Shown here piece by piece: positions 1 to 9,834 of a stretch of DNA of 64,000 nucleotides; position 1 is the stretch's first letter, and the number at the start of each line of letters is the position of its first letter. The notes below the pieces were generated by a model. The model made no database searches. It was given only the letters and a program-made list of their open reading frames with translations, and had not been told where the DNA came from. The DNA lies in assembly GCF_029667115.1 (NCBI RefSeq), contig NZ_JARUIU010000001.1:620001-684000 (forward strand), in the 5' to 3' direction. The translations under genes and the position numbers were made by a program. The stretch is from Jeotgalibacillus sp. ET6 (GTDB lineage: Bacteria > Bacillota > Bacilli > Bacillales > Jeotgalibacillaceae).

Positions 1-662
1 CGATCCATGAACAAGTCTATTCTCTCTTAAAAGAACGGATTATTAAAGGAGAATATAATCCAAATCAACGTCTTTTTGAAGCACAATTGGCAAGGGAATT
101 CTCTGTGAGCAGAAGTCCCGTAAGAGAAGCGATACGGATACTTGAACAGGAAGGTCTGATTACTCAGAATGAACAATCCATGCTCTTTGTTTACTCCCCG
201 AGTATCGAAGATGTGGAACAAATCTATCAATGCAGAGAAGTTCTGGAATCACTTGCTGTCTCTCTTTGTGCAGAAAAAGCTGAAAAAAAAGAGCTGAAAG
301 AAATTCTCGATACAGCCGTCATTTCTCTGCAGTATGTCGCTTCAAGCCGTGAGGAAGACATGAATCGATTAATTGAACTGAATAGTTTGTTCCACGATTT
401 AATTATTCGCTCAAGTCAAAATAAAAGGCTTGTAAAACAGCTTGATGATTTAAGAACGCTGACCTTTGTCTACAGGAGAATGAATATGAATCATTTTCAA
501 CGGAGAAAAGAAATTGCCGATCAGCATATTAATATAGCTGAAGTTTTGATAGACAGGGATTCGGAGCAGGCTTCTCTGATGATGAAGAATCACATAGCCC
601 GGGATAAACACTTCTTAATGACTATGTTTAAAGAGCAAATTAAAAACGACGATGGGATCTAA
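1..662 (+). CDS. GntR family transcriptional regulator, FCD type (5' truncated)
   Basis: The reading frame is open from base 3 and runs into the window edge, so the true start lies upstream; the first ATG in frame (base 87) falls inside the DNA-binding domain and is not the start. The N-terminal part is a winged helix-turn-helix of the GntR type (EAQLAREFSVSRSPVREAIR). The rest is helical and fits an FCD ligand-binding domain, with the conserved EVLESLAVSLCAEKA stretch and later His residues (FHDLI, DQHINI) that commonly bind metal or carboxylate ligands. The family represses sugar-acid or organic-acid catabolic genes. The effector and target are not visible; the next gene is convergent. Family call is firm, function unknown. 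Confidence 0.85.
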   Translation, partial: IHEQVYSLLKERIIKGEYNPNQRLFEAQLAREFSVSRSPVREAIRILEQEGLITQNEQSMLFVYSPSIEDVEQIYQCREVLESLAVSLCAEKAEKKELKEILDTAVISLQYVASSREEDMNRLIELNSLFHDLIIRSSQNKRLVKQLDDLRTLTFVYRRMNMNHFQRRKEIADQHINIAEVLIDRDSEQASLMMKNHIARDKHFLMTMFKEQIKNDDGI

Positions 663-837
663 CGAAAAAGTATAAAAAAGCATCAAACGCAGGGTGGTGA
701 ATAAAGAAGGATGGGACGGTTGATCGGAAGATTACACGACAAAGCCATCGAAAGTCTCAGCACGCTTCATATTGAAAATTCCGCCTGAATCACAGTGAAA
801 AAGTCAAAATTTATCTTCTTTCAAAGCTCAAAATAAA

Positions 838-870
838 AACAGTTTGTGTGAGTAACTCATACAAACTGTT
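838..870 (-). terminator. Intrinsic terminator overlapping the yqjA stop codon
   Basis: A stem of AACAGTTTGT with its complement, extended by TGAG/CTCA, has a TAA loop and is followed on the minus strand by a T-rich stretch. The TGA stop of yqjA (857-859) lies inside the stem. Confidence 0.8.
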
Positions 871-1834
871 TATTCATCTTTTTAGACGGGATTCCTCTAA
901 AAGACTGCTTTAATTGCAAATATTCTTCCATTTCACGAATAAATTGATACAGAGCAGCTCTCGTTTCAAACTCCTCACGATTTTTAGGCATCTCCATATC
1001 CTCAAAGCGAATTTTCATATCATATAATTTCTTCAAATATAAAATCGCTGTATTCCCCGGGTGAATATGTTCACTCAAGTCCTCTACAAAATCCCCAATC
1101 ATTTCACGCTGTTCCACCGAGGAGGAGAGCGAAGAGATGAGCGGGAGCATTCTCTCAATCAGTTCAAATTGCTTTTGTCTCATTGAGAAATAAAGATAAT
1201 AATGATTTTCATTTCGTAAAAAATGATTTTCTACATCCTGGAAAGCCAGTGTTTTTGCTTCTTTAATCATCTGGTCTGTAGAGGTAATCTCCCTCCCGCT
1301 CCATTCCGAATTTTCATCTTTTAAATAGGCCGCCATTTGCAAAAATATTGTGTGAAAGTTGGCTTCTATTTTCTGCTGAAATTTTACCAGCTTCGCATCA
1401 ACACTTGGCATATATAAATTCATAATCAAGGCAATGCCAATCCCTATAATGATTAAGAGAAACTCATTTAGGAGAGAAGCAAGTGTCACCCGGCCGTCCA
1501 TAAAAATATGCAGGATGATTACACTGCTTGTTACGATTCCCTCTTTTATATTCAGCGACACTGTAACCGGTATGAAAAGCAGCAGCATTAGACCAATCAC
1601 GATGGGGTGGTAGCCTAGTGCTTCAAAAAAAACAGCTGAAAAAACCATTGCCAGCATGCAGGCGGCAAACCGGCTCCATGAAGCATCTACTGATTTTCTT
1701 TTTGTGCTTTGAATACACAGGATGGCTATAATACCGGCTGAAGCAAAATTATTCAAATCTAAAAACTGTGCAATCATGATGGCAATAGCTGTTCCAATTG
1801 CGGTCTTTAATGTGCGGTAACCGATTTTAAGCAT
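857..1834 (-). CDS. yqjA: YqjA-like aromatic acid exporter family membrane protein
   Basis: This 325-residue protein has a hydrophobic N-terminal half (about residues 8-145) with roughly six membrane segments, followed by a charged, helical, probably cytoplasmic C-terminal half. The layout and sequence match the YqjA/DUF939 family, related to the aromatic acid exporter (ArAE/FUSC-like) proteins. The transported substrate is not known. The ATG at 1834 follows a good ribosome-binding site (GGGAGGAAGGAA). It lies about 60 bases downstream of the ABC ATPase gene on the same strand, as yqiZ and yqjA do in B. subtilis. The terminator hairpin starts inside the last codons. Confidence 0.8.
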   Translation of the reverse strand: MLKIGYRTLKTAIGTAIAIMIAQFLDLNNFASAGIIAILCIQSTKRKSVDASWSRFAACMLAMVFSAVFFEALGYHPIVIGLMLLLFIPVTVSLNIKEGIVTSSVIILHIFMDGRVTLASLLNEFLLIIIGIGIALIMNLYMPSVDAKLVKFQQKIEANFHTIFLQMAAYLKDENSEWSGREITSTDQMIKEAKTLAFQDVENHFLRNENHYYLYFSMRQKQFELIERMLPLISSLSSSVEQREMIGDFVEDLSEHIHPGNTAILYLKKLYDMKIRFEDMEMPKNREEFETRAALYQFIREMEEYLQLKQSFRGIPSKKMNKQFV

Positions 1835-1893
1835 TTCCTTCCTCCCTTCATTCAGCCCTATCGCCGTAATTTAGCTTCCTTGCAAGAAGGACA

Positions 1894-2616
1894 TTAAAGT
1901 ACTTTTTGCAGGAAAGTTCTTGCCCTGTCACTTGATGGAGCAGAAAAAAAGTCAGCAGGTTTTCCTTCTTCAATCAATTTCCCTTCATCCATAAAAAGTA
2001 TCCTGTCCCCTACTTCTTTCGCAAATCCCATCTCATGTGTCACGATCACCATGGTTATACCCGTGACGGAGAGTGCTTTAATTACATCCAGAACTTCCTT
2101 TACCATTTCAGGATCAAGGGCAGATGTAGGTTCATCAAAAAGCAGCAGGGAAGGCTCCATTGCAAGGGCTCTGGCTATGGCAACACGCTGCTTCTGGCCG
2201 CCTGACAGCCGGTTTGGATACTCTTTTGCTTTTTCACTTAATCCTACTTTTTTTAATAGCTCCAGCGCTTTTCGCTCAGCTTCCGGTTTTTTTATTTTTT
2301 TCACCTTTCTTGGTCCATACGCAACATTTTCCAGTGCAGTCATATGAGGAAATAAGTGAAAGTGCTGAAAAACCATGCCTGCCTCTGCTCTGAGTTTCAG
2401 TGGATTAAACCCTTTGGCGGTTATATCGTTTCCGTTAATTAGGATGGATCCGGAAGAAGGCGTTTCAAGCAGATTCATACACCTTAGGAGCGTTGATTTA
2501 CCTGAGCCTGAAGGGCCAATCACAACTGCAGCCTCTCCTGCGTTTACAGCAGTATGTATACTCGATAATACATGGTGATCGCCAAACTGTTTATTTAATC
2601 CCTCTACTTTAATCAT
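1894..2616 (-). CDS. artR: Polar amino acid ABC transporter ATP-binding protein (ArtR/YqiZ, GlnQ-like)
   Basis: A 240-residue ABC ATPase of the polar amino-acid uptake family. Visible motifs are Walker [10 protein letters not shown] (34-42), Q-loop in [10 protein letters not shown], signature LSGGQ (137-141), Walker B LLLFDE (157-162), D-loop SALDPE and the H-switch VTHEM. In B. subtilis the orthologue acts with a lipoprotein (ArtP/YqiX) and a permease (ArtQ/YqiY) encoded just upstream. Neither is present here: upstream lies a terminator and then brxB. It must pair with components encoded elsewhere or be a remnant, though the reading frame looks intact. Start ATG 2616 follows AAAGGAATACGTAT. 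Confidence 0.85.
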   Translation of the reverse strand: MIKVEGLNKQFGDHHVLSSIHTAVNAGEAAVVIGPSGSGKSTLLRCMNLLETPSSGSILINGNDITAKGFNPLKLRAEAGMVFQHFHLFPHMTALENVAYGPRKVKKIKKPEAERKALELLKKVGLSEKAKEYPNRLSGGQKQRVAIARALAMEPSLLLFDEPTSALDPEMVKEVLDVIKALSVTGITMVIVTHEMGFAKEVGDRILFMDEGKLIEEGKPADFFSAPSSDRARTFLQKVL

Positions 2617-2684
2617 ATACGTATTCCTTTCCGGTCAAACATGTATAGCTGCTAGTTTTTAAATGTGATTATATAATTCAATAT

Positions 2685-2714
2685 AAAAAACGTATGCGTT
2701 TGCATACGTTTTTT
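2685..2714 (-). terminator. Terminator after brxB
   Basis: A near-perfect palindrome with the stem AAAAAACGTATGC, a GTT loop and its complement, giving A- and T-runs on both sides. It can act in either direction and separates brxB from artR. Confidence 0.85.
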
Positions 2715-2722
2715 ACGCTTAT

Positions 2723-3160
2723 TTAAATTTCCTCACAGTGTACTTCAAATAATCCCTGAAGATGTGTAATAACGGACATAGGATCATGTCCTTCAATTTC
2801 GTGACGCTCTACCATTGATAAGATTTTTCCATCTTTTAAGAGTGCAAATGATGGTGAAGATGGCGGGTATCCTTCAAAATAACTCCGTGCCTTTGCAGTT
2901 GCTTCTTTATCCTGTCCTGCAAAAACGGTAACGAGTCTGTCTGGACGTTTATCATAATGAATAGAATGTGCAGCTGCCGGTCTTGCAATACCCCCGGCAC
3001 AGCCACAAACTGAATTTACCATCACAAGTGTTGTTCCTTTTTCTTCGATAGCTGCTTCCACTTCTTCAGGAGTTGTCAGCTGCGTGTACCCTGCCGATTC
3101 AATTTCTTCCCGCGCCTGACGTACAACGTCATTCATAAAAATATTAAAATCCATGCTCAT
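2723..3160 (-). CDS. brxB: BrxA/BrxB family bacilliredoxin (YqiW)
   Basis: A 145-residue thioredoxin-fold protein of the YphP/YqiW family. The CGC motif (residues 52-54, in SVCGCAGG) is the bacilliredoxin active site, which removes bacillithiol from S-bacillithiolated proteins after oxidative stress. The length and the conserved stretch [15 protein letters not shown] fit the family. The presence of BrxB implies that the organism makes bacillithiol. The ATG at 3160 follows AAGGAG at an acceptable distance. It is apparently monocistronic, with its own terminator downstream. Confidence 0.9.
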   Translation of the reverse strand: MSMDFNIFMNDVVRQAREEIESAGYTQLTTPEEVEAAIEEKGTTLVMVNSVCGCAGGIARPAAAHSIHYDKRPDRLVTVFAGQDKEATAKARSYFEGYPPSSPSFALLKDGKILSMVERHEIEGHDPMSVITHLQGLFEVHCEEI

Positions 3161-3353
3161 AATACGTTCTCTCCTTTTAAAAAGGTATCTGCCTATTTAT
3201 AATAGTAGAAATTTAAGACTGAAGCAACTAATTGAATTTTTCATTTAAAAAAGGTTTGTGAGTCAAAAACCTGGGTAAACTTAAAAAGAATCTAGCTTTA
3301 ACCCCAAAACTCCCTAGATGATTGGATGGCTTCTTTTAGAGGTCATCCCTTTT

Positions 3354-4391
3354 TTATTTGGAAAAAAGCTGCTCTATTGCATCTGCAGGAGAGATTCTTT
3401 TTGAACGCACCTGCTGTTTTAACTGTTCAAGCTGCTCTTTTCTTCCCTCTTTTTCCATAAACTCATTCATTAGCCTGTCGACCATCATTTGGTTCATCCA
3501 CTCAATTGCCTGTGAAGACCTCCGTCTTTCAAACATTCCGTTTTCCTGCGTTTCTTTTTTAAATTGCACAATGGCCTTCCATATATCATCAATTCCTGCT
3601 CCAGTGATCGCTGAAGATGTAAAAGACGGCGTTTTCCAACCTTCAGTCGCTGGCTGCAGAAAATGAAGGAGTTGACGGTAGTCCCCTTTTGCCTGCTCGG
3701 CTTTTATTACATTATCACCATCTGCTTTATTGATGACAATGGCATCGACCAGTTCCAAAATCCCTTTTTTCATGCCCTGCAGTTCGTCTCCGCCTCCGGT
3801 CAAAGCAAGCAGCATAAAAAAGTCCACCATTCCCCTGACTGTACTTTCACTTTGACCGACCCCTACTGTTTCTATAATAATCACATCATACCCTGCTGCT
3901 TCACATAATAGAATCGTTTCACGAGTCATTCTATGAACGCCGCCGAGTGTACCTGCTGCTGGAGACGGTCTAATGAATACATCCGGTTCATGAGCAAGCT
4001 GTTCCATTCTCGTTTTATCTCCCAGGATGCTTCCGCCTGATAAAGTGGAGCTCGGATCAACGGCAAGTATGGCAATCGCAAAGTCTTTATTAATGAGTTT
4101 TTTTCCCAGCGCTTCAATCCATGTGCTTTTTCCTGCGCCGGGTACACCCGTAATGCCAATCCGGATACTTTCACCAGTAAATGGCAGAACCCGCTGAATG
4201 AGTTCTGCAGCCTGACTGCGATGATCAGGCGAACGGCTTTCAACCAATGTGATGCTCTGTGCCAGCGCTTTTCGATCTCTACTACGGAGCTTTTCTATAA
4301 GATCATCCACCTGCATCCGGGATGACTTTTTTTTTCTGAACACACGTTTTTTCTTTCCTGACGTCGTCTCCTGATCCTGTGCATCACTCAT
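3354..4391 (-). CDS. meaB: Methylmalonyl-CoA mutase-associated GTPase MeaB
   Basis: A P-loop GTPase of the MeaB/ArgK family that gates cobalamin loading and protects methylmalonyl-CoA mutase from inactivation. Visible motifs are Walker [10 protein letters not shown] (82-90 from the chosen start), the DPSS switch and the NKAD guanine-specificity motif. The N-terminus is rich in Lys/Arg ([13 protein letters not shown]). The start chosen is the ATG at 4391, which overlaps the end of mutB (ATGAGTGA) and has GAGGAAG about eight bases upstream; a longer frame opens at 4415. Third gene of mutA-mutB-meaB, translationally coupled to mutB. Confidence 0.93.
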   Translation of the reverse strand: MSDAQDQETTSGKKKRVFRKKKSSRMQVDDLIEKLRSRDRKALAQSITLVESRSPDHRSQAAELIQRVLPFTGESIRIGITGVPGAGKSTWIEALGKKLINKDFAIAILAVDPSSTLSGGSILGDKTRMEQLAHEPDVFIRPSPAAGTLGGVHRMTRETILLCEAAGYDVIIIETVGVGQSESTVRGMVDFFMLLALTGGGDELQGMKKGILELVDAIVINKADGDNVIKAEQAKGDYRQLLHFLQPATEGWKTPSFTSSAITGAGIDDIWKAIVQFKKETQENGMFERRRSSQAIEWMNQMMVDRLMNEFMEKEGRKEQLEQLKQQVRSKRISPADAIEQLFSK

Positions 4392-6543
4392 GTTGTTCCA
4401 CTTCCTCATAGCCAAGACGCTTGTAAATTTCTTCTATCACTTTTTCTGCCGCAACAGGTATAACCGTTCCCGGCCCAAAAATAGCTGTTGCTCCATTTTG
4501 CAGCAGAAATGGATAGTCCTGAGAAGGAATGACACCGCCGAGGACGACAATAATATCTTCTTTACCCCATTTTTTAAGCGCTTTCATTAGTTGCGGCAAT
4601 AATGTTTTATGACCTGCCGCAAGTGAACTGACTCCTATAACATGGACATCATTTTCCACCGCCTGGGCGGCCGTTTCTTCAGGCGTTTGAAACAGCGGCC
4701 CAATATCCACATCAAATCCAAGATCTGCAAAAGCAGTAGCAATTACTTTTGCTCCCCTGTCATGTCCGTCCTGTCCCATTTTTGCGATTAAGATCCGTGG
4801 GCGTCTTCCTTCTGCTTCCAGAAATTCATCTGCCATGTCCTTTACGTGCTGAATGTTATTCCCTCCTTCAGAATACGTCTGGCTGTATACTCCGCTAATT
4901 GAACGAATGACTGCACGATGCCGACCTTTTACATGTTCAACCGCTTTTGAAATTTCTCCAAGGGTGGCTCTCGCTCTTGCTGCATGAACCGCGATTTCCA
5001 AAAGATTTTCCTTGCCGCTTTCAGCCGCTTTTGCTAAATGATCTAATCTATTTTGTACTTCCTGGTTGTTCCTTGTACTTTTTAATTCATTCAGGCGCTT
5101 AATCTGGTTATTTCGAACAGATTCATTATCGATTGATAAAATGTCAATTTGATCTTCCTGTTTTAGACGGTATTTGTTCACACCGATAATAGACTCTTTG
5201 CCTGAATCGATTTTTGCCTGCCGCTTAGCTGCCGCCTCTTCGATTTTCATTTTGGGCAGACCGGTTTCAATTGCCTTTGTCATGCCTCCTAGTTCTTCTA
5301 TCTCATCAATATGCTTCCATGCCTTTTCCATTAGCTGATCTGTCAGCTTTTCAACATAATAGGAACCGCCCCATGGATCTATAACAGGAGTCAATCCTGC
5401 TTCTTCCTGTAAAAATAGCTGTGTATTCCTAGCAATTCTCGCTGAAAAATCAGTTGGCAGTGCAATCGCTTCATCAAGTGCATTGGTATGAAGTGATTGA
5501 GTATGCCCCATAACAGCTGCATGGGCTTCTATAAGCGTTCGCATTACATTGTTATAAGGGTCCTGTTCAGTCAGCGACCAGCCGGAGGTTTGGGAATGGG
5601 TTCTCAGCGCCAGTGATTTCTTATTCTGCGGTTGAAATTCTTTCATCAGCACTGCCCACATTCTTCTGGCTGCTCTCATTTTTGCTACTTCCATAAAATA
5701 ATTCATTCCTATTCCCCAGAAAAAAGAAAGACGGGGTGCAAACTCATCTATGCTGATGCCGGCTTTTAATCCGGTTTTAACATACTCCAGTCCATCAGCA
5801 AGTGTGTAAGCAAGCTCTAAATCAGCTGGTGCACCTGCTTCCTGCATATGATAGCCTGAAATGGAAATCGAGTTGAATCTTGGCATGCGGGAAGCGGTAA
5901 ATGAAAATATATCAGCTATAATCTTCATGGATACTTCAGGGGGATAGATATATGTATTTCTTACCATATATTCTTTTAATATGTCATTTTGAATGGTACC
6001 TGAGAGCTTTTCAGGTGAAACTCCCTGTTCTTCGGCAGCTACAATATAAAAAGCAAGAATGGGCAATACTGCGCCATTCATCGTCATAGACACAGACATC
6101 TTATCGAGCGGGATCCCATCAAATAAAATCTTCATGTCTTCTACAGAGTCAATCGCCACCCCTGCTTTTCCCACGTCCCCTGCCACCCGTGAGTGATCAG
6201 AGTCATAGCCTCTGTGCGTAGCGAGATCAAAAGCGACAGAAAGGCCTTTTTGACCCATCTCAAGGTTTCTTCTGTAAAAGCTGTTGCTTTCTTCTGCAGT
6301 TGAAAAGCCTGCATATTGCCTTACAGTCCATGGCCGGTTTACGTACATACTCGGATAGGGGCCGCGGGTAAATGGGGCAAGTCCGGGTAAATCATTAAGA
6401 TGTTGCAAGGATGCTAAGTCATTTTGATTATAGACATTTTTTAAAGGGATTTCTTCATTCGTTTCTACTGGAGTCCCTTTAGGAATAGAAGTTTCTTTTA
6501 AAGATTCCCACTGGAATGGATGCTGGCTAAAGATTGGTTTCAT
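4384..6543 (-). CDS. mutB: Methylmalonyl-CoA mutase, large (catalytic) subunit
   Basis: A 719-residue adenosylcobalamin-dependent mutase interconverting (R)-methylmalonyl-CoA and succinyl-CoA. The N-terminal TIM-barrel catalytic domain (about 60-560) contains the conserved [20 protein letters not shown] region; the C-terminal Rossmann-like domain carries the base-off cobalamin motif DxHxxG (Asp592, His594, Gly597, in GQDGHDRG). Length is normal for the large subunit. It overlaps mutA upstream by 17 bases and meaB downstream. The pathway disposes of propionyl-CoA from valine and isoleucine breakdown, fitting the adjacent bkd operon. Confidence 0.96.
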   Translation of the reverse strand: MKPIFSQHPFQWESLKETSIPKGTPVETNEEIPLKNVYNQNDLASLQHLNDLPGLAPFTRGPYPSMYVNRPWTVRQYAGFSTAEESNSFYRRNLEMGQKGLSVAFDLATHRGYDSDHSRVAGDVGKAGVAIDSVEDMKILFDGIPLDKMSVSMTMNGAVLPILAFYIVAAEEQGVSPEKLSGTIQNDILKEYMVRNTYIYPPEVSMKIIADIFSFTASRMPRFNSISISGYHMQEAGAPADLELAYTLADGLEYVKTGLKAGISIDEFAPRLSFFWGIGMNYFMEVAKMRAARRMWAVLMKEFQPQNKKSLALRTHSQTSGWSLTEQDPYNNVMRTLIEAHAAVMGHTQSLHTNALDEAIALPTDFSARIARNTQLFLQEEAGLTPVIDPWGGSYYVEKLTDQLMEKAWKHIDEIEELGGMTKAIETGLPKMKIEEAAAKRQAKIDSGKESIIGVNKYRLKQEDQIDILSIDNESVRNNQIKRLNELKSTRNNQEVQNRLDHLAKAAESGKENLLEIAVHAARARATLGEISKAVEHVKGRHRAVIRSISGVYSQTYSEGGNNIQHVKDMADEFLEAEGRRPRILIAKMGQDGHDRGAKVIATAFADLGFDVDIGPLFQTPEETAAQAVENDVHVIGVSSLAAGHKTLLPQLMKALKKWGKEDIIVVLGGVIPSQDYPFLLQNGATAIFGPGTVIPVAAEKVIEEIYKRLGYEEVEQHE

Positions 6544-8293
6544 CTGAACTCACCTCTTTAAGCTGTTTTACAACCTTCTTTAAAAATGAAATGATGTTTT
6601 TGCCCTCACATATCGAGTCTGTTAGTCCTGAATTTTTCCACTTGTCTATTTGTTCAGGCAGCAATTTTCCGGCAATATAAATGGATTGATTTAATTTTTT
6701 TTCAGACAGAAGCCGGTCAACTTCGAGTGTGTAGGCTTCGTCTGTACCGCAGATAATCTGAACAGGAGACCCCTTTAAATCGGTTGTCATTTGATAGGGC
6801 AAGCCAACTGTATTAAGAATGCCTGTAACAAAATCCATTCTTTCTTTATGCTCTTTCACTTCACCTAAGCAGACGATCTCGACGGGCCTTATGCTCTCTG
6901 CTAATGTTTCGCTCTGCAGACTGAATAACAGTGTCTCCCACTGCTCACTTAATCTATGTTTTTGGAGGGGTTTGATTGCTTCTCCTCCTTGCTCTGTTTT
7001 ATTTTGCGGCTCTGTACTTAATTTGTTTACAGGAGCGTATCTGTTTGTTCCAACGATTGTGGCTTTTCTGACTGCTGTATCCGTCACTCTTTGTTCCCAC
7101 ACTTCGTTGATTTTGTTTTGAATAAAGCCTTCACTTAAGGCATCCTGCACACCGCCTAATTCCTCAATTTCAAGAAAAAACGTCCAGGCTTTTTCAGCCA
7201 GCTGTTTGGTCATGCTTTCAATGTAATAGGAGCCGCCGCCAGGGTCAGTGATCCCAGTTAAAAATGTTTCTTCCTTCAGGAGCAGCTGAATATTTCTGGC
7301 AACTCTTACTGCCAGTGATGAGGGAATGCCATTTAACGAGTCATAGGGTTCAACGTGCTGGTAATTTACTCCGCCAAGTGCAGCAGCGAATGCTTCATTG
7401 CCTGCCCGCAGAATATTGACCTGGGGATCCTGAATAGTCTTAGTTAAAGGAGAGCTTTGACTTCCAACCGAAACGGGCAGATCGCCAACCTGATAGCACT
7501 CTGCAAAATGGCTCCAAAGGGCACGAAACGCTCTAATTTTAGCTATTTCCAGAAAAAATGTAGATCCCGCTGCAAATTGTATATGCATTTTTCCAACAAT
7601 GTCTTCCACTTTCCAGCCTTCCTGAGCCAAATGATTAATAATCCAGGATGATTCAGACAGGGCTGCAGCCAATTCCTGAACAGCTGAGGCGCCGGAATGG
7701 TGATAAGGTACAGTTGAAACCACGATCGATTTCAAAGAAGGCTGGGCATGGGAAAGCTCGTTAATCTCGTCAACCCACTGAGTTAAAAACTGCTCATTTA
7801 CCAGACGTCCCAATTGAGCTTCACCGGAAATAAAATCATTGCCGAATACTCCTTTTACAGGACATGAATCTTTTAATGCTATTAACGAAGGCAGCCATTT
7901 TTTTCTAAGCGCGCTATCCAGAATAAAAAGATGAGGTTTTTCCTGAAGAGAAAATAACTCCTTAAGTTGTTTTGTGGACCATTCCCCTTCCTCATCTTCT
8001 TTTAAAGCGATCACTTCAGAACCATTCCTCAGCTCGTTTTGAACGGCTTTATAGGCTTCTTCCGGTGTTTTAGCCCAGACTTGTTGGGCGGTATACCATG
8101 TGCTGTTTAATTTCCAGCCGCGTGAAGGATGAAACCCATTACTTTCCGGACGTTCAGTGTAAAGGGGTTCAAGGGTCAAGCCTTCATATGTTTCTGTCTG
8201 CAAATCCTTAAGCGAGCGTCCCTTTAACGTTGATTCCACGAGTTGCTGCCATTGTGAAACGGAATATTTTTCAAACTGCACATGTTCTCGCAT
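6527..8293 (-). CDS. mutA: Methylmalonyl-CoA mutase, small subunit
   Basis: A 588-residue paralogue of MutB, forming the non-catalytic half of the heterodimer. It keeps the barrel-like sequence ([41 protein letters not shown]) but shows no DxHxxG cobalamin motif in its C-terminal domain, as expected for the small subunit. The first ATG is at 8293, but the only strong Shine-Dalgarno (GGAGG, 8316-8320) lies 22 bases upstream of it. Either translation starts at the in-frame CTG at 8308, seven bases from that site, or a GCTGC/GCAGC hairpin brings the ATG closer. First gene of mutA-mutB-meaB, with a cre site in its leader. Confidence 0.93.
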   Translation of the reverse strand: MREHVQFEKYSVSQWQQLVESTLKGRSLKDLQTETYEGLTLEPLYTERPESNGFHPSRGWKLNSTWYTAQQVWAKTPEEAYKAVQNELRNGSEVIALKEDEEGEWSTKQLKELFSLQEKPHLFILDSALRKKWLPSLIALKDSCPVKGVFGNDFISGEAQLGRLVNEQFLTQWVDEINELSHAQPSLKSIVVSTVPYHHSGASAVQELAAALSESSWIINHLAQEGWKVEDIVGKMHIQFAAGSTFFLEIAKIRAFRALWSHFAECYQVGDLPVSVGSQSSPLTKTIQDPQVNILRAGNEAFAAALGGVNYQHVEPYDSLNGIPSSLAVRVARNIQLLLKEETFLTGITDPGGGSYYIESMTKQLAEKAWTFFLEIEELGGVQDALSEGFIQNKINEVWEQRVTDTAVRKATIVGTNRYAPVNKLSTEPQNKTEQGGEAIKPLQKHRLSEQWETLLFSLQSETLAESIRPVEIVCLGEVKEHKERMDFVTGILNTVGLPYQMTTDLKGSPVQIICGTDEAYTLEVDRLLSEKKLNQSIYIAGKLLPEQIDKWKNSGLTDSICEGKNIISFLKKVVKQLKEVSSDETNL

Positions 8294-8330
8294 CGTAGCG
8301 CTGCCCAGCAGCTTCCCTCCTTTATATATA

Positions 8331-8344
8331 TGTAATCGTTTTCA
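8331..8344 (-). promoter_or_regulatory. CcpA operator (cre site) upstream of mutA
   Basis: The minus-strand sequence TGAAAACGATTACA matches the catabolite-responsive element consensus TGWAANCGNTNNCA at all defined positions, and the opposite strand also fits. It lies about 38 bases upstream of the mutA ATG, between a possible -10 (TATACT, around 8367-8372) and the ribosome-binding site. This suggests CcpA repression of the mutase operon on preferred carbon sources. Confidence 0.75.
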
Positions 8345-8436
8345 GATTGGTATATACTCATTCTAGTATAAAGCGGCGCGGTTTGAAAGAATAATTATCG
8401 ATAGGCGCAACTCTGCACTGCGTATCAAAATAATAG

Positions 8437-8470
8437 AAAAAACCGGCATCTAATATGATAGCCGGCTTTT
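8437..8470 (-). terminator. Terminator after bkdB
   Basis: The stem AAAGCCGGC/GCCGGTTT with a 13-base loop is followed by six Ts on the minus strand. It ends the bkdR-ptb-bcd-buk-lpdV-bkdAA-bkdAB-bkdB operon. Confidence 0.85.
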
Positions 8471-8496
8471 AGAACACTTAAGTGTTCATCATGTTT

Positions 8497-9810
8497 TTAG
8501 TATACTGACGTATTGTCTTTAGAAATAGTTTCGAGTATTTCTTTTACCCTTTGCAGGAATCGTCCGCAAACCAGTCCATCCAGCACACGGTGATCGAGAG
8601 ATAAGCACAGATTTACCATATCGCGTACTCCAATCATACCATGGTCCATTACCACTGGTCTTTTTACAATAGATTCTACTTGTAAAATAGCTGCCTGCGG
8701 GTGATTGATGATGCCCATAGACTGAACAGACCCAAAGGAACCTGTATTATTTACGGTAAAAGTACCGCCTTGCATTTCTTCCGATTTTAATTTGCCTGCG
8801 CGGACTTTTTGAGCGAGTTCATTAATCTCTCTGCCGATCCCTTTTATCGTTTTCTCATCAGCATGCTTAATCACAGGAACGAATAGGGCATCGTCTGTTG
8901 CCACGGCAATTGATATATTGATGTCCTTCTTCTGAATAATTTTGTCTCCTGCCCACATACTGTTCATTTGCGGGAATTCCTTTAAAGCTTGTGCAATAGC
9001 TTTCACAAAGAAGGCGAAATACGTTAAATTAAATCCTTCTTTACTTTTAAATTCAGCTTTCATTGCATCCCGGTATGCAACTAAGTTAGTAACATCCACT
9101 TCCATCATGGTCCAGGCGTGAGGAGCTTCATGCTTGCTTTTGAGCATATTGGCTGCAATCGCTTTGCGTACTCCAGTTACAGGGATTTCAATGTCCCCAG
9201 CGGAAGAAGCAATCGCTGGCTGAGCGTTTTTCTTTGGCGCTGCAGCAGGCTCAGGAGATTTTTCTACCGTTTGGGCAGGTTTATTTTCTTTTTTCTCACT
9301 GTCTTGAGCTCCGTTCGGCTGAGGAATGTCTCCGCTGTCAATCAGCTTTTGCAGGTCTTTTCGCGTTATTCGGCCTTCTTTGCCTGAACCCGTTACTTGG
9401 GTTAGATCTATATTATGCTCTTGAGATAAACGCAAAACAGCAGGAGAGTAACGAACAGATGAAGAGGAATTCTTTGATTGAGTTGGTTTTGAATTCCCTG
9501 AATCAGGTGAAGATGTTTCTTTAGCCGCTTCTTCTTCGTCTGCAGCCGGTTTTTCTGAACCCTCTTCTCCCTCTACATCAATTGTGCAGATTTCTTCCCC
9601 TACTTCAAGTGTCTGACCTTCCTCTGCAAGAAGCTCTTTCATTATTCCTGTATAAGATGAAGGTACTTCAGCATTTACTTTATCAGTATTAACCTCTGCA
9701 ATTGGATCGTATTTATTTACATGATCCCCCGGAGAAACCAGCCATTTTTCAATTGTGCCCTCTGTAACCGATTCTCCAAGCTGAGGCATCGTCATTTTTT
9801 CAACTGCCAC
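8497..9810 (-). CDS. bkdB: Branched-chain alpha-keto acid dehydrogenase E2 (dihydrolipoyl acyltransferase)
   Basis: E2 core of the branched-chain keto acid dehydrogenase complex, 437 residues. In order: an N-terminal lipoyl domain with Lys44 in NTDKVNAEV; a Pro/Ala/Glu-rich linker; an E1/E3-binding domain (about 119-155, VRYSPAVLRLSQEHN); a second linker; and the acyltransferase domain with the catalytic HxxxDG (His407, Asp411 in LDHRVLDGL). The single lipoyl domain is usual for Bacillus BkdB. A GTG start at 9810 follows AAGGAGGGCGTACGC. Last gene of the operon, followed by a terminator. Confidence 0.95.
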   Translation of the reverse strand: MAVEKMTMPQLGESVTEGTIEKWLVSPGDHVNKYDPIAEVNTDKVNAEVPSSYTGIMKELLAEEGQTLEVGEEICTIDVEGEEGSEKPAADEEEAAKETSSPDSGNSKPTQSKNSSSSVRYSPAVLRLSQEHNIDLTQVTGSGKEGRITRKDLQKLIDSGDIPQPNGAQDSEKKENKPAQTVEKSPEPAAAPKKNAQPAIASSAGDIEIPVTGVRKAIAANMLKSKHEAPHAWTMMEVDVTNLVAYRDAMKAEFKSKEGFNLTYFAFFVKAIAQALKEFPQMNSMWAGDKIIQKKDINISIAVATDDALFVPVIKHADEKTIKGIGREINELAQKVRAGKLKSEEMQGGTFTVNNTGSFGSVQSMGIINHPQAAILQVESIVKRPVVMDHGMIGVRDMVNLCLSLDHRVLDGLVCGRFLQRVKEILETISKDNTSVY

Positions 9811-9834
9811 GCGTACGCCCTCCTTAATTCTTCA

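Noticed and set aside
711-788. A 25-codon plus-strand frame between the GntR gene and yqjA.
   Set aside because: No recognisable similarity, and the supposed ribosome-binding site overlaps its start; more likely chance or a relic.
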